From Acidobacteriaceae bacterium (GTDB taxonomy: Bacteria > Acidobacteriota > Terriglobia > Terriglobales > Acidobacteriaceae), in NCBI GenBank assembly GCA_025352065.1, contig JANXUC010000056.1, positions 1 through 64,000 on the forward strand: a stretch of 64,000 bases of DNA, written 5' to 3'. Below, piece by piece: positions 43,606 through 51,565 of the stretch. Positions within the stretch are counted from its first letter, which is position 1. Every line of letters begins with the position of its first letter. A program made the translations under genes and the position numbers. A model generated the notes under the pieces. The model made no database searches, was not told the origin of the DNA, and worked only from the letters and a program-made list of their open reading frames with translations.

Positions 43606-44695
43606 ACTTGCCGGCTTGATCACCATATTCCTGATTGGGAACTCAATCGCTGTGAGCGCCTGGGCCGCCGACTACAAGGTAGCGCTACCCGGCTATCACT
43701 ACCAATTTCCCCGCGATCACTTCAATCACCCGGACTACCAGACGGAATGGTGGTACTACACGGGCAACTTGAGGGCCTCTGACGGGCACCGATTCGGCTT
43801 TGAGTTGACGTTTTTCCGGCAAAGCATTTCACGCGATGCGAATCCGTCGCCCTGGCACATCCACGACCTCTACTTGGCGCATCTTGCGTTGAGCGACATT
43901 AGCGGACACCGGTTTTATCATGAGGAGCGCATCAGTCGCGCGGGTCCAGGGATGGCTGGCGTGGACGAGAACACCGGCGTGATTTGGAACGGCAACTGGC
44001 AGGCACAGCGGGAGGAGGATGCGCAGCAATTGCGCGGAATCGGCCAAGAATTTGATATTCAGCTGAACCTCAAAACTCAAAAACCTCCTGTGATTCACGG
44101 CCGAGATGGAATTAGCCGGAAGGCCGAAGGCGTGGGACATGCGTCGCACTACATTTCGTTCACGCGGTTGCTCACTTCGGGATCTATCGAGCTCAAAGAT
44201 GACACTTATAAAGTAGAAGGTACGTCGTGGATGGACCACGAATTCTTCACCGAGTCTCTGGATCTTACCGATAACGGATGGGATTGGTTGAGTTTGCAGC
44301 TCGATGACAACACCGAGCTGATGCTCTATCGCCTGCGTCACAAAGACGGGACCATCGAACCATATTCTTCGGGCACCTACGTCGATGCACAAGGCAAGAC
44401 GACTTTTCTCTCGCTGAAAGATTTCAGTATGACTCCTGGTGGCGAGACCTGGAAGAGCTCGCAAAGCAAGGGAACTTACCCTGTCCGATGGCACGTATCC
44501 GTCCCGAGCCTCGCGATCAAAGTCGATGTTGCTACGCCGCTTCCAAATCAGGAACTCACCAGCGCTATTGGCCCGAGCTACTGGGAGGGTGCGATTGATA
44601 TTACAGGACAGCGCGCCGGCATTCCGCTGCACGGCGTCGGCTACCTGGAGATGACCGGCTACGGCGTGGCTCATGGAGCGAGCGTGGCACCTTGA
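43595..44695 (+). CDS. Secreted AttH/CrtC-type lipocalin-like protein
   Basis: This 366-residue protein has a signal peptide (LAGLITIFLIGNSIAVSAWA) and the double lipocalin fold of the AttH/carotenoid hydratase family. Motifs are FPRDHFNHPDYQTEWWYYTG, GHRFGFELTFFRQ, HDLYLAHLALSD, EGTSWMDHEFFTESL and WDWLSLQLDDNTELMLYRLR. The ATG overlaps the end of the permease gene by 11 bases. In other bacteria AttH partners LolD/FtsX-type transporters; a role in handling hydrophobic molecules at the envelope is inferred. Confidence 0.92.
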   Translation: MRNRLAGLITIFLIGNSIAVSAWAADYKVALPGYHYQFPRDHFNHPDYQTEWWYYTGNLRASDGHRFGFELTFFRQSISRDANPSPWHIHDLYLAHLALSDISGHRFYHEERISRAGPGMAGVDENTGVIWNGNWQAQREEDAQQLRGIGQEFDIQLNLKTQKPPVIHGRDGISRKAEGVGHASHYISFTRLLTSGSIELKDDTYKVEGTSWMDHEFFTESLDLTDNGWDWLSLQLDDNTELMLYRLRHKDGTIEPYSSGTYVDAQGKTTFLSLKDFSMTPGGETWKSSQSKGTYPVRWHVSVPSLAIKVDVATPLPNQELTSAIGPSYWEGAIDITGQRAGIPLHGVGYLEMTGYGVAHGASVAP

Positions 44696-44896
44696 GCGAT
44701 GGCTCGTTTCGCGTTACACGCGTCGGTGGATTTTCGCTCACTGCGTCTGTTTTACGTGGCAGGCAAACAAGCAACAAGCTTTTACACTCCGAAGCACGCA
44801 ACGGTAAAAAAAGGGTTCGCGTTTCATGTTGTTCAACTGTTTTATCTGTACGGTTAATTTATTACCTAATTCGATAATCGCACAGGAGAAACTCTT

Positions 44897-45328
44897 ATGA
44901 CGCAAGCTACACTCGCAACCCACGATATCGTTGATACTGCGGTCGCTGCCGGTTCTTTCAAGACCCTGGCAACTGCCTTAACCTCCGCCGGGTTGGTGGA
45001 CACAATGAAGGGAGCGGGACCTTTCACAGTTTTCGCTCCGACCGACGAAGCCTTTGCCAAACTACCCGCTGGCACAGTCGAGACTCTGCTGAAGCCGGAA
45101 AATCATGATAAGCTGCGCGGCATTCTGACCTATCACGTAGTGCCGGGTAAGGTTAGTGCGGCCGATGTGGTCGCGCTGACCTCAGCAAAAACCGTGAATG
45201 GGCAGTCCCTCAAGATCGCCACTCACCACGGTGGTGTGACAGTCGATGCCGCGAACGTGGTAAAGACCGACATCGTTTGCAGCAACGGCATCATTCATGT
45301 GATCGATTCCGTTATCCTGCCCCAGTAA
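44897..45328 (+). CDS. Fasciclin (FAS1) domain protein without signal peptide
   Basis: This 143-residue protein is almost entirely one FAS1 domain: [64 protein letters not shown]. It is close to the secreted protein at 34436-34924, but its N-terminus (TQATLATHD) is not a signal peptide, so it should stay in the cytoplasm unless exported another way. GGAG precedes the ATG. A strong terminator follows 80 bases after the stop. Confidence 0.93.
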   Translation: MTQATLATHDIVDTAVAAGSFKTLATALTSAGLVDTMKGAGPFTVFAPTDEAFAKLPAGTVETLLKPENHDKLRGILTYHVVPGKVSAADVVALTSAKTVNGQSLKIATHHGGVTVDAANVVKTDIVCSNGIIHVIDSVILPQ

Positions 45329-45408
45329 CATTCCTTGAGATGAGGTAGCTTGTCGGGGATACAGCTCGACCTTGAAAACTTGAAAGCGCATGCTTTCAGC
45401 AAAATTTT

Positions 45409-45443
45409 GGATGGCACGAGAGAACATCGTGCCATCCTTTTTT
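45409..45443 (+). terminator. Rho-independent terminator downstream of the second fasciclin gene
   Basis: GGATGGCACG (45409-45418) pairs perfectly with CGTGCCATCC (45428-45437), followed by six T. Confidence 0.93.
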
Positions 45444-45800
45444 GCTGGCCTTTCGGGCTCTTCTTTCGTCCTGATTTAGGTCCCTACGCTTTCGAGGTGT
45501 TGCCAGCCAGGCCTTTGGCGGCAGATCGAATGTACGCGGCATTACATCCGCAGCTGCGCGAAATTAGCGACCAGAGAATCGAAACTTTAAATGCAGATGT
45601 TTCTCACATCGTCCTGCGACATCAAGGCGGTGCGCTGTCTTCCTTGGTGTCCAGTCACGCCATTCAACGGTATCGCCGGCCAGCATTGGAGTTCTACGGA
45701 AGGCAGGTGAAGCGCTTGGCGTGAACTGCTGCGGGACACGTTCGAGATCTAATCAACGAGCAAATCGTTCTTTTGACAGCTGCTGGCGTCGACTTTCTAA
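45444..45800. other. Intergenic region with one doubtful open frame
   Basis: A plus-strand frame from 45350 to 45724 runs through the terminator and reads AFEVLPARPLAADRMYAALH and ALSSLVSSHAIQRYRRPALE. It has no ribosome site and no family I can name. I treat the region as noncoding or as an old remnant. Confidence 0.35.
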
Positions 45801-45977
45801 TCATGTGAGCCCGGAGAGTGCGGAAAACCTCAACATGGCGGGAACCATGACCAGAAACCCTACCGTAACCCAGATCACCATCGACTGCGCCGAGATGCGG
45901 TTGGTGCCCAGCTTCATCGTGATGCCGCACACTCCCCACAGAAAGATGGCGATGACAGCGTAGAGCACCCAGTGCAT
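45801..45977 (-). CDS. Truncated EamA-like small membrane protein
   Basis: The 58-residue product begins HWVLYAVIAIFLWGVCGITM and ends after a second helix (MVIWVTVGFLVMVPAML). It looks like the first two helices of the half-size EamA (drug/metabolite transporter) proteins, whose usual length is about 140 residues, so it is probably cut short. The ATG overlaps the stop of the upstream EamA gene (ATGA). Function is unknown, and it may be a decayed partner subunit. Confidence 0.55.
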   Translation of the reverse strand: MHWVLYAVIAIFLWGVCGITMKLGTNRISAQSMVIWVTVGFLVMVPAMLRFSALSGLT

Positions 45978-46417
45978 CACAGGCCTCCGAGTGAGAGTAT
46001 GGAAATTGCAGCCAAGGCCAATACGACCCCGCCTATCTGTACACGATTCAGCCGCTCGCGCAGAAAGATGACAGCCAGAACGACCGTAAGTAACGGATAA
46101 AGACCGGTCACAGGCGTCACTACCGATACGTTTTCCGCTTTCAGCGCAGCGTAATAGCCCAGGATGCCAAGGCCGGTCATGAACCCAGTAAGCACCCCAA
46201 ACGAAACGCCTTTCCAATCGCGATCCAGCTTCCAGCGCATCCGGAATAGCATGGCCAGCGCCACTGGCACCATGCCGAACGAAAATAGTACTTGCAACTG
46301 AAACGGACTTGCCGAAGCTGAGCCAATCTTCGCCAAGAATCCCCATAGTCCTTAGAAACCGATGCAGAGCACTGCATACAGCACCCACACGGGGAATCTC
46401 CCTTGACTACTGGGCAT
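45977..46417 (-). pseudogene. EamA-family transporter with internal stop
   Basis: From the ATG at 46417 the frame reads SSQGRFPVWVLYAVLCIGF, then TAA at 46352-46354. It continues in the same frame GLWGFLAKIGSASASPFQLQ, MTGLGILGYYAALKAENVSV, PLLTVVLAVIFLRERLN and ends at 45977. The total of 146 codons equals a normal half-size EamA protein with five helices. A single substitution explains the stop. Translation could restart at 46336, giving a protein missing only the first helix. The start overlaps the end of the SIS gene, so this was part of the sugar operon. Confidence 0.75.
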
Positions 46418-47486
46418 CTGTAGCGGGCCTCTTTTGATTGAGCAAACCGTATTCGTCTTCCACAATGTAGGAACAAACGCGAAAGGTATCGCAATCAACT
46501 CCAGAGAGTCCCGCGAGCCGTTCTGCGGCGAGCTGGATCGGCAGCACATCCAGAATGAACTGCCAGTTGGCATGGACTTCGGGAATCTCCAGCGCGAGAT
46601 GGCCGGAATCCTCCGGCAACTTTTGTCCGACCAACATCACGGAAGCGCCGAGTTTTTTCAGATCGTCGGCAACGGCAAAGTCTTGCACGCGCATGATGGC
46701 AGGGTCGGTCCAAATACAGAACCGCATTCCGGGCACAACGGTCTCCTGCGGTCCGTGCCGAAAGCCGCTCGTATTCATAGCGGTCGCAGGAGATTTTGCA
46801 CCCTCCTCCCAAAGCAATCTGGCTTGATAGCAACTTGCTTGACTGGGGCCGCGCGCCAGGAAATAGCAGGTCGCTTTCGGTGCGAGCCAGGAAGAGTTGG
46901 TCAGTTGTTCCCGCCATACGTCTAATTTTTTTTCTACTGCTGCTAACGCGCGCGAAAGCGATACGCAAGAATCCTTGAAATCGCTGTTATCGAAAGTTGC
47001 CAGCGCCGTCGCTGCGACCGCCAGAGTGGAATATGTATTGACCGAAATGGCGTAATCGAGCGCAGCCGGAATGATGATCGCCACTGCGGATTCCTTGGCC
47101 AGCGGACTATCCGGCGAGTTCGTAATACCGATCAGCGAAGCGCCCCTCTCGCGAATCTTTGCGATCAGCTGAACAATTTCAATGCTGCGGCCTGTCCGGG
47201 AAATCGCAATCACGACTGAGCCGCGCGGAATCGAGGTGAAGTGCATGAGCTCTCCAGCTTCCACCGTGAATACTGGGCGACCTCGCTGGCTAAAGAGAGC
47301 GCCAGCACCGAGTGCCGCGTTCCAACTGGCGCCGATGCCGGTCACAAACACATTCCGGGATTCCCGCACCAGCGCGGCAGCTTCGCTCAGTGCAGCGGAG
47401 CCTTCTCCATTGAGCCCCGCAATCGCCCGCTGCAACTGACTTGGCTGGCGATATATGTCTTGCAGAAAATGACTCGTCGCGGGCAT
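46407..47486 (-). CDS. Double-SIS sugar-phosphate isomerase/deaminase (AgaS/GlmS-isomerase type)
   Basis: This 359-residue cytoplasmic protein has two SIS domains: VFVTGIGASWNAALGAGALF and VVIAISRTGRSIEIVQLIAK in the first, CYFLARGPSQASCYQARLLW and FRHGPQETV in the second. It corresponds to the isomerase half of glucosamine-6-phosphate synthase without the glutaminase part. Such proteins typically isomerise or deaminate amino-sugar or keto-sugar phosphates. It lies downstream of the enolase-superfamily gene and is probably in the same transcript. Confidence 0.9.
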   Translation of the reverse strand: MPATSHFLQDIYRQPSQLQRAIAGLNGEGSAALSEAAALVRESRNVFVTGIGASWNAALGAGALFSQRGRPVFTVEAGELMHFTSIPRGSVVIAISRTGRSIEIVQLIAKIRERGASLIGITNSPDSPLAKESAVAIIIPAALDYAISVNTYSTLAVAATALATFDNSDFKDSCVSLSRALAAVEKKLDVWREQLTNSSWLAPKATCYFLARGPSQASCYQARLLWEEGAKSPATAMNTSGFRHGPQETVVPGMRFCIWTDPAIMRVQDFAVADDLKKLGASVMLVGQKLPEDSGHLALEIPEVHANWQFILDVLPIQLAAERLAGLSGVDCDTFRVCSYIVEDEYGLLNQKRPATDAQ

Positions 47487-47576
47487 CTATTTGCAATCCT
47501 TCCGTCGGTTGGCTTGGCCTCACGGCTGCTGTTTGACCATTTTCAAGAAAAAGAATCTTACACGAGCGGCAGGCTG

Positions 47577-48755
47577 CTAGAACGTATTGGAAGATGAGAA
47601 AAGAGTTTCGCCCTTCACTTTGATCTCAATATCCACAAGGTACTTCCGGGCGGCTTCAAAATTAATCGAGATGCCGAGACCGGGCTCTGCTGGCGGGAAA
47701 ACCCGACCTTCGGCATCGCGATCAAGGTGATTCATCGTAAGTTCGCGAGCCAGCGGCTTAGGGGCAAACGGATACTCGCAAATCTCGTGCTCACTTAAAC
47801 CGGCATACGGTTGCAGAGAAGCACTCAATGCAAGATGCGACGTGAAGGTGTGGTTAACGAAGGTGACTCCACGCGCGTTCGCATATTCGGCTACGCGCTT
47901 CGCCGGGCCGATACCGCCGATGCGCCCGCAATCAACCTGGACATATCCCACCCGTCCATAGTCAATCAGATGTTGCGCCATGTAAAAATTGTGAGCGCCC
48001 TCTCCACCTGCCAGTTTTACTTTCCTGCTACGGCCCGCCAATTGGCCGTAAGCCTCAAGCGCGCTGGTATGGAAGGGCTCTTCCAACCAAGTAGCTCCAA
48101 CGTTCTCCAGAACAGGCAAACGACTTGCTGCTGCGTCCACGTTGTCGCCGAAAATCTGCCCCGCATCGACTAGAAGAATCGCATCCGGGCCGAGACCTTC
48201 GCGCGCGGCAACGAATTGGTCTACATCGTCTTGCAAGCTGCCTTTGCCGATGGGCCCCCAGCCAAACTTCACTGCGCGGAAGCCACTGCTTCGCGCATTG
48301 GCGGCAAACTGCCGCGTTTCTTCCGGTGTGTCGCCAAACAGTTGCGAGGCGTACGGAATCTTGGGATAGATCTTGTCGTACCCAAGGAGCCGCCAAACCG
48401 GTTCGCTGCGCGCCTTCCCTAGCAGATCCCACAACGCAATTTCAACGCCCGACCAAGTATGAGGCGCTTGTAGCAGGTCCATGCTATCGAGTTCGATTTG
48501 CGCAGCGATGCGAGCGATATCGCTCGGACGGTCGAGAGTCTGGCCCAGTACCGATGCTCCCACCGGCCGACACGCGCCGTGCGACATAGGACAAACAAAC
48601 GCAGCAATCGAAACAAGTGGCGACGCTTCGCACTCTCCCCAGCCAACAGAGTTCCCACCTGCAACCCGCACCAGCAGGGCGTCCTGGCTGCCATCGCCCT
48701 CGGTCGTCACCTCCGGCATGGAGAGGCAGAAGAAGTCTACAGACTCAATTTTCAT
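47577..48755 (-). CDS. Mandelate racemase/muconate lactonizing enzyme-family protein (enolase superfamily)
   Basis: This 392-residue protein has the MR/MLE layout: an N-terminal capping domain and a TIM barrel. Metal-ligand positions are seen in ILLVDAGQIFGDN, TWLEEPFH and KLAGGEGAHN. A basic residue lies in RAVKFGWGP, and a His near the end in VTFVNHTFTSHL. Members dehydrate sugar acids or racemise acids; the sugar context suggests a sugar-acid dehydratase. The start overlaps the stop of the PocR-AraC regulator gene by four bases. Confidence 0.88.
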   Translation of the reverse strand: MKIESVDFFCLSMPEVTTEGDGSQDALLVRVAGGNSVGWGECEASPLVSIAAFVCPMSHGACRPVGASVLGQTLDRPSDIARIAAQIELDSMDLLQAPHTWSGVEIALWDLLGKARSEPVWRLLGYDKIYPKIPYASQLFGDTPEETRQFAANARSSGFRAVKFGWGPIGKGSLQDDVDQFVAAREGLGPDAILLVDAGQIFGDNVDAAASRLPVLENVGATWLEEPFHTSALEAYGQLAGRSRKVKLAGGEGAHNFYMAQHLIDYGRVGYVQVDCGRIGGIGPAKRVAEYANARGVTFVNHTFTSHLALSASLQPYAGLSEHEICEYPFAPKPLARELTMNHLDRDAEGRVFPPAEPGLGISINFEAARKYLVDIEIKVKGETLFSSSNTF

Positions 48756-50656
48756 GAAGCGACCGGGCGGCGAAACTCATGCAAGCGCCCTTGCTCTTCT
48801 GTCGCGGCGGGCGCCAAATTCGCATAGCGGGAAGGATCGCTGGCGTATTCTCGCGGCGTGCAATGCATGTACTTCTTAAATACCGAAGCAAAATAAGCGG
48901 GACTGCAGAAGCCGCATCGTTCCGCAACTTCTGCCACGTTCAATCGCGGGTCGAGTAACGTTCGTTTCGCCAGATCCACTCGCTGCTGAACCAGAAAATT
49001 CTCCAGCGTCATTCCCGTCGTGCGTCGAAACACGCGACTCAAATGTCCGGACGAAAGATGCAGCGCCGCCGACAGATCTTGTATACGAACGCTCGCCGCG
49101 CCGTGCTCCTCAATATATTGCGAGACGGCGCGCACGATCTTGTGCTCCCTCTGGCTGTAGGTTGAAGCAATGTGGCTGGAGAGAAACTCGACGAATCCGC
49201 GGAAAGCTTCGCCGACGCTAAACGGAGTGGGTGCACGCAATATCCCCGTAACGGCTTGCTCCTTAGCTGCATTCACGCGCTGCGTGTCTCCGCCTGCGGA
49301 AATAACCTCCAGAGCAACGTGTTCCACCGCCCACGTCAAAGTCGCCGGAAACTGCTGCGAGCGCGCGGCAGAGCGATCCGTGGGCAATGCTGCCGCCAGA
49401 AATTCCCGCGCAGCTGCAGCCGACCCTTCATCCTTCAAAATCGCCCGCATCAGGCGCCCGAACGATTCAACCGGCTGGCTTACTTGCGGCGATGAATCCT
49501 GGGAAAACACAACATCACCTCCACCCGAAGCCAGCGCCGCAGCCGCTTCCTGATAAGCCTGAAGCAGCTCCACTGGCGAGCGACGACCTCGGTCGATGCC
49601 AACTCGCGCAGGCTCAGCCCACTGCGCACGAACGGCCGCAAGGATCGATTCTGCCATTTCTTGTAATGAAATACGCTCGTGACTTCGGTTGCGCACTTCC
49701 AACGACGTAAGAATGCAGATTTCTCCGGGCCGCAGAACCATAGCAAGAGTATTCGGCCATTGTTGACATAAATCTTCTACGGTATGCGACAGTCGATTCA
49801 GCGTCAGTTGGTGCGCGAGGTGAGCGCGATCACCGGGATTGTCGGCGCTCGGTGCGACCTGCAATACAAGAACGCGCTCCGGCACTCGCTGCAGCCCCGC
49901 GCGCTTCACCAAATCGTGCAACTCTTCCTGATCTTCAATGTCGCCCGAAAGTAGGAGAGCGGCAAGCTCCTTACGATCCAACGCAAGCTGACGGTCATGG
50001 TTGCGCTGCGTCTCTGCAATAATCCGCAGCCGCTTCCACGAGTTTGAAATATATCGCGCGAAAAGCTCGAGGATCGTTACCATATCCGCGACTTGCGCCT
50101 GGGTCACAACCGGCACGTTATAGTATGCCGCCTCCAGCGTAGCAAAATTGATGTGCGGCTGGCCCGCCAGCGTCTCCGCTACCACACGGAAACCTGCTGG
50201 TGTCGGCGGCCCGGTCAAAACCTGCCCTGAGAACAGCGTACCCAGATACTGCCCGTCGGAAATGACAGGCACCGCAATATCAGTCAGTCCTACATAGCAG
50301 GAGTAAGCCTGACTGCACCCAGTGGCACGACAACGCTTTTGCGCGGGAATATCCGACGTGGCGCAGGTCTCTTCCTCATGCGCGCCAAAGCCGTGCACTA
50401 AATCGCAAAAGAGCGTGCTCGGTGAGCTTCGATTCGTGGCCGCACCCGTGGGCTGTAACTGCACCAAGGCATCCCCGGTGCCAATGCGGTTCTTGAATTT
50501 AGGCTTCGCAGGATCAAGATCTTCATTCCACATGAGCTCGACATTCCGGATTGGCCCTGCATTGTTCACCAATAGGAGGAAATGCTTGAAAAGCTCAAGG
50601 TCCTTCTGGAATTCCTGCTTTAGTGCGCCGCTCAAAGTGGTAGTCAGTTTCTTCAC
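48752..50656 (-). CDS. AraC-family regulator with PocR sensory domain
   Basis: This is a 634-residue regulator. Residues about 15-190 form a PocR ligand-binding domain (CDLVHGFGAHEEETCATSDI, GCSQAYSCYVGLTDIAVPVI, GTLFSGQVLTGP). The middle is helical, with a likely AraC-related linker. The last about 110 residues are two AraC helix-turn-helix units (VRIQDLSAALHLSSGHLSRV, VAEVAERCGFCSPAYFASVF). PocR domains bind small molecules such as diols or sugars. It overlaps the enolase gene and likely controls the sugar genes on both sides. The PocR cysteines could bind metal, an inference. Confidence 0.93.
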   Translation of the reverse strand: MKKLTTTLSGALKQEFQKDLELFKHFLLLVNNAGPIRNVELMWNEDLDPAKPKFKNRIGTGDALVQLQPTGAATNRSSPSTLFCDLVHGFGAHEEETCATSDIPAQKRCRATGCSQAYSCYVGLTDIAVPVISDGQYLGTLFSGQVLTGPPTPAGFRVVAETLAGQPHINFATLEAAYYNVPVVTQAQVADMVTILELFARYISNSWKRLRIIAETQRNHDRQLALDRKELAALLLSGDIEDQEELHDLVKRAGLQRVPERVLVLQVAPSADNPGDRAHLAHQLTLNRLSHTVEDLCQQWPNTLAMVLRPGEICILTSLEVRNRSHERISLQEMAESILAAVRAQWAEPARVGIDRGRRSPVELLQAYQEAAAALASGGGDVVFSQDSSPQVSQPVESFGRLMRAILKDEGSAAAAREFLAAALPTDRSAARSQQFPATLTWAVEHVALEVISAGGDTQRVNAAKEQAVTGILRAPTPFSVGEAFRGFVEFLSSHIASTYSQREHKIVRAVSQYIEEHGAASVRIQDLSAALHLSSGHLSRVFRRTTGMTLENFLVQQRVDLAKRTLLDPRLNVAEVAERCGFCSPAYFASVFKKYMHCTPREYASDPSRYANLAPAATEEQGRLHEFRRPVAS

Positions 50657-50767
50657 AAATTTCCCCCGTCCACAAGGAATCCAGATTTTAGTACGGGAAA
50701 TTCAAAAGGAGAAGCATAAAAACGGCAGAAGCCACCGCTTAAAGAGCTTTTGTGTTGATTAAACGCC

Positions 50768-51565
50768 TCAGGAGTGTGCGCGAACCGTAAGTCCGCCGTC
50801 AACTAGCATATCCGTACCTGTAATAAACGATGAGTTCTTTGCCACCAGAAAAAGCGCCGCGTCGGCCACGTCAGAGGGCAAGCCGCGCCTCCCCAGAGGG
50901 TGTAGGTCCGTCGTCTGGGCCGCCAACGCCTCTGGATTCGGCGACTGGCGCAAGTATTCGTCCCAAAGCCGCGTATCAATATATCCGGGACGAATCGCAT
51001 TCACGCGGATCCCCCGCGGTGCCAGTTCCAACGCCAAGTTTCGCGTAAGAGCTACCAGCCCAGCCTTCGAACATGCGTATGCAACCGAGTCCGGGAAAGC
51101 ATGTGTGGCATGAACGGAACTGATATTAACGATGGCTCCGCCGGTCGACGGAAATAGTCGCAGCGCAGCCTGCGTCAGCGCAAACGCGCCGCGCAGGTTG
51201 ATGCCAAGAATCATGTCCCAATCCTCAAGCGTCGTTTCGGCAAAGGGCTTTCCAATTTCCACGCCCGCATTATTGACCAGGATATCGATGCGTCCGTGCC
51301 GCTCGCCAATTTTTCCAATCGCTGCGTGAATCTCGTCCAGGCGCAGAAGATCTGTCGGCAAAAACTCAGCCGACAAGGGCGGATGGTCACCAGAAATTTC
51401 GGCGGTAGCAGCGATTCCGGCGGCAACGTCCCGGTCCAGCAAAATGACCTGAGCGCCTTCCCAGAGGAAGCGTGCCGCAATGGCCTTGCCAATTCCGTGC
51501 GCCGCTCCGCTCACAACAGCTACGCGATCTTTCAGCGCTTGAGGTCTTGTGCCATTGAGGTTCAT
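50768..51565 (-). CDS. Short-chain dehydrogenase/reductase
   Basis: This is a 265-residue classical SDR: VAVVSGAAHGIGKAIAARFL (cofactor site), ILVNNAGVEIG, NISSVHATHAFPDSVAYACS with Tyr-xxx-Lys intact (YACSK), and the ending TGTDMLVDGGLTV. In the sugar locus it is likely a sugar or sugar-acid dehydrogenase. The ATG overlaps the stop of the GH36 gene (ATGA), so the two are co-translated. Confidence 0.93.
   Translation of the reverse strand: MNLNGTRPQALKDRVAVVSGAAHGIGKAIAARFLWEGAQVILLDRDVAAGIAATAEISGDHPPLSAEFLPTDLLRLDEIHAAIGKIGERHGRIDILVNNAGVEIGKPFAETTLEDWDMILGINLRGAFALTQAALRLFPSTGGAIVNISSVHATHAFPDSVAYACSKAGLVALTRNLALELAPRGIRVNAIRPGYIDTRLWDEYLRQSPNPEALAAQTTDLHPLGRRGLPSDVADAALFLVAKNSSFITGTDMLVDGGLTVRAHS

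Noticed and set aside
45350-45724. Plus-strand frame of 124 codons
   Set aside because: It spans a strong terminator, has no ribosome site, and matches no family I know.
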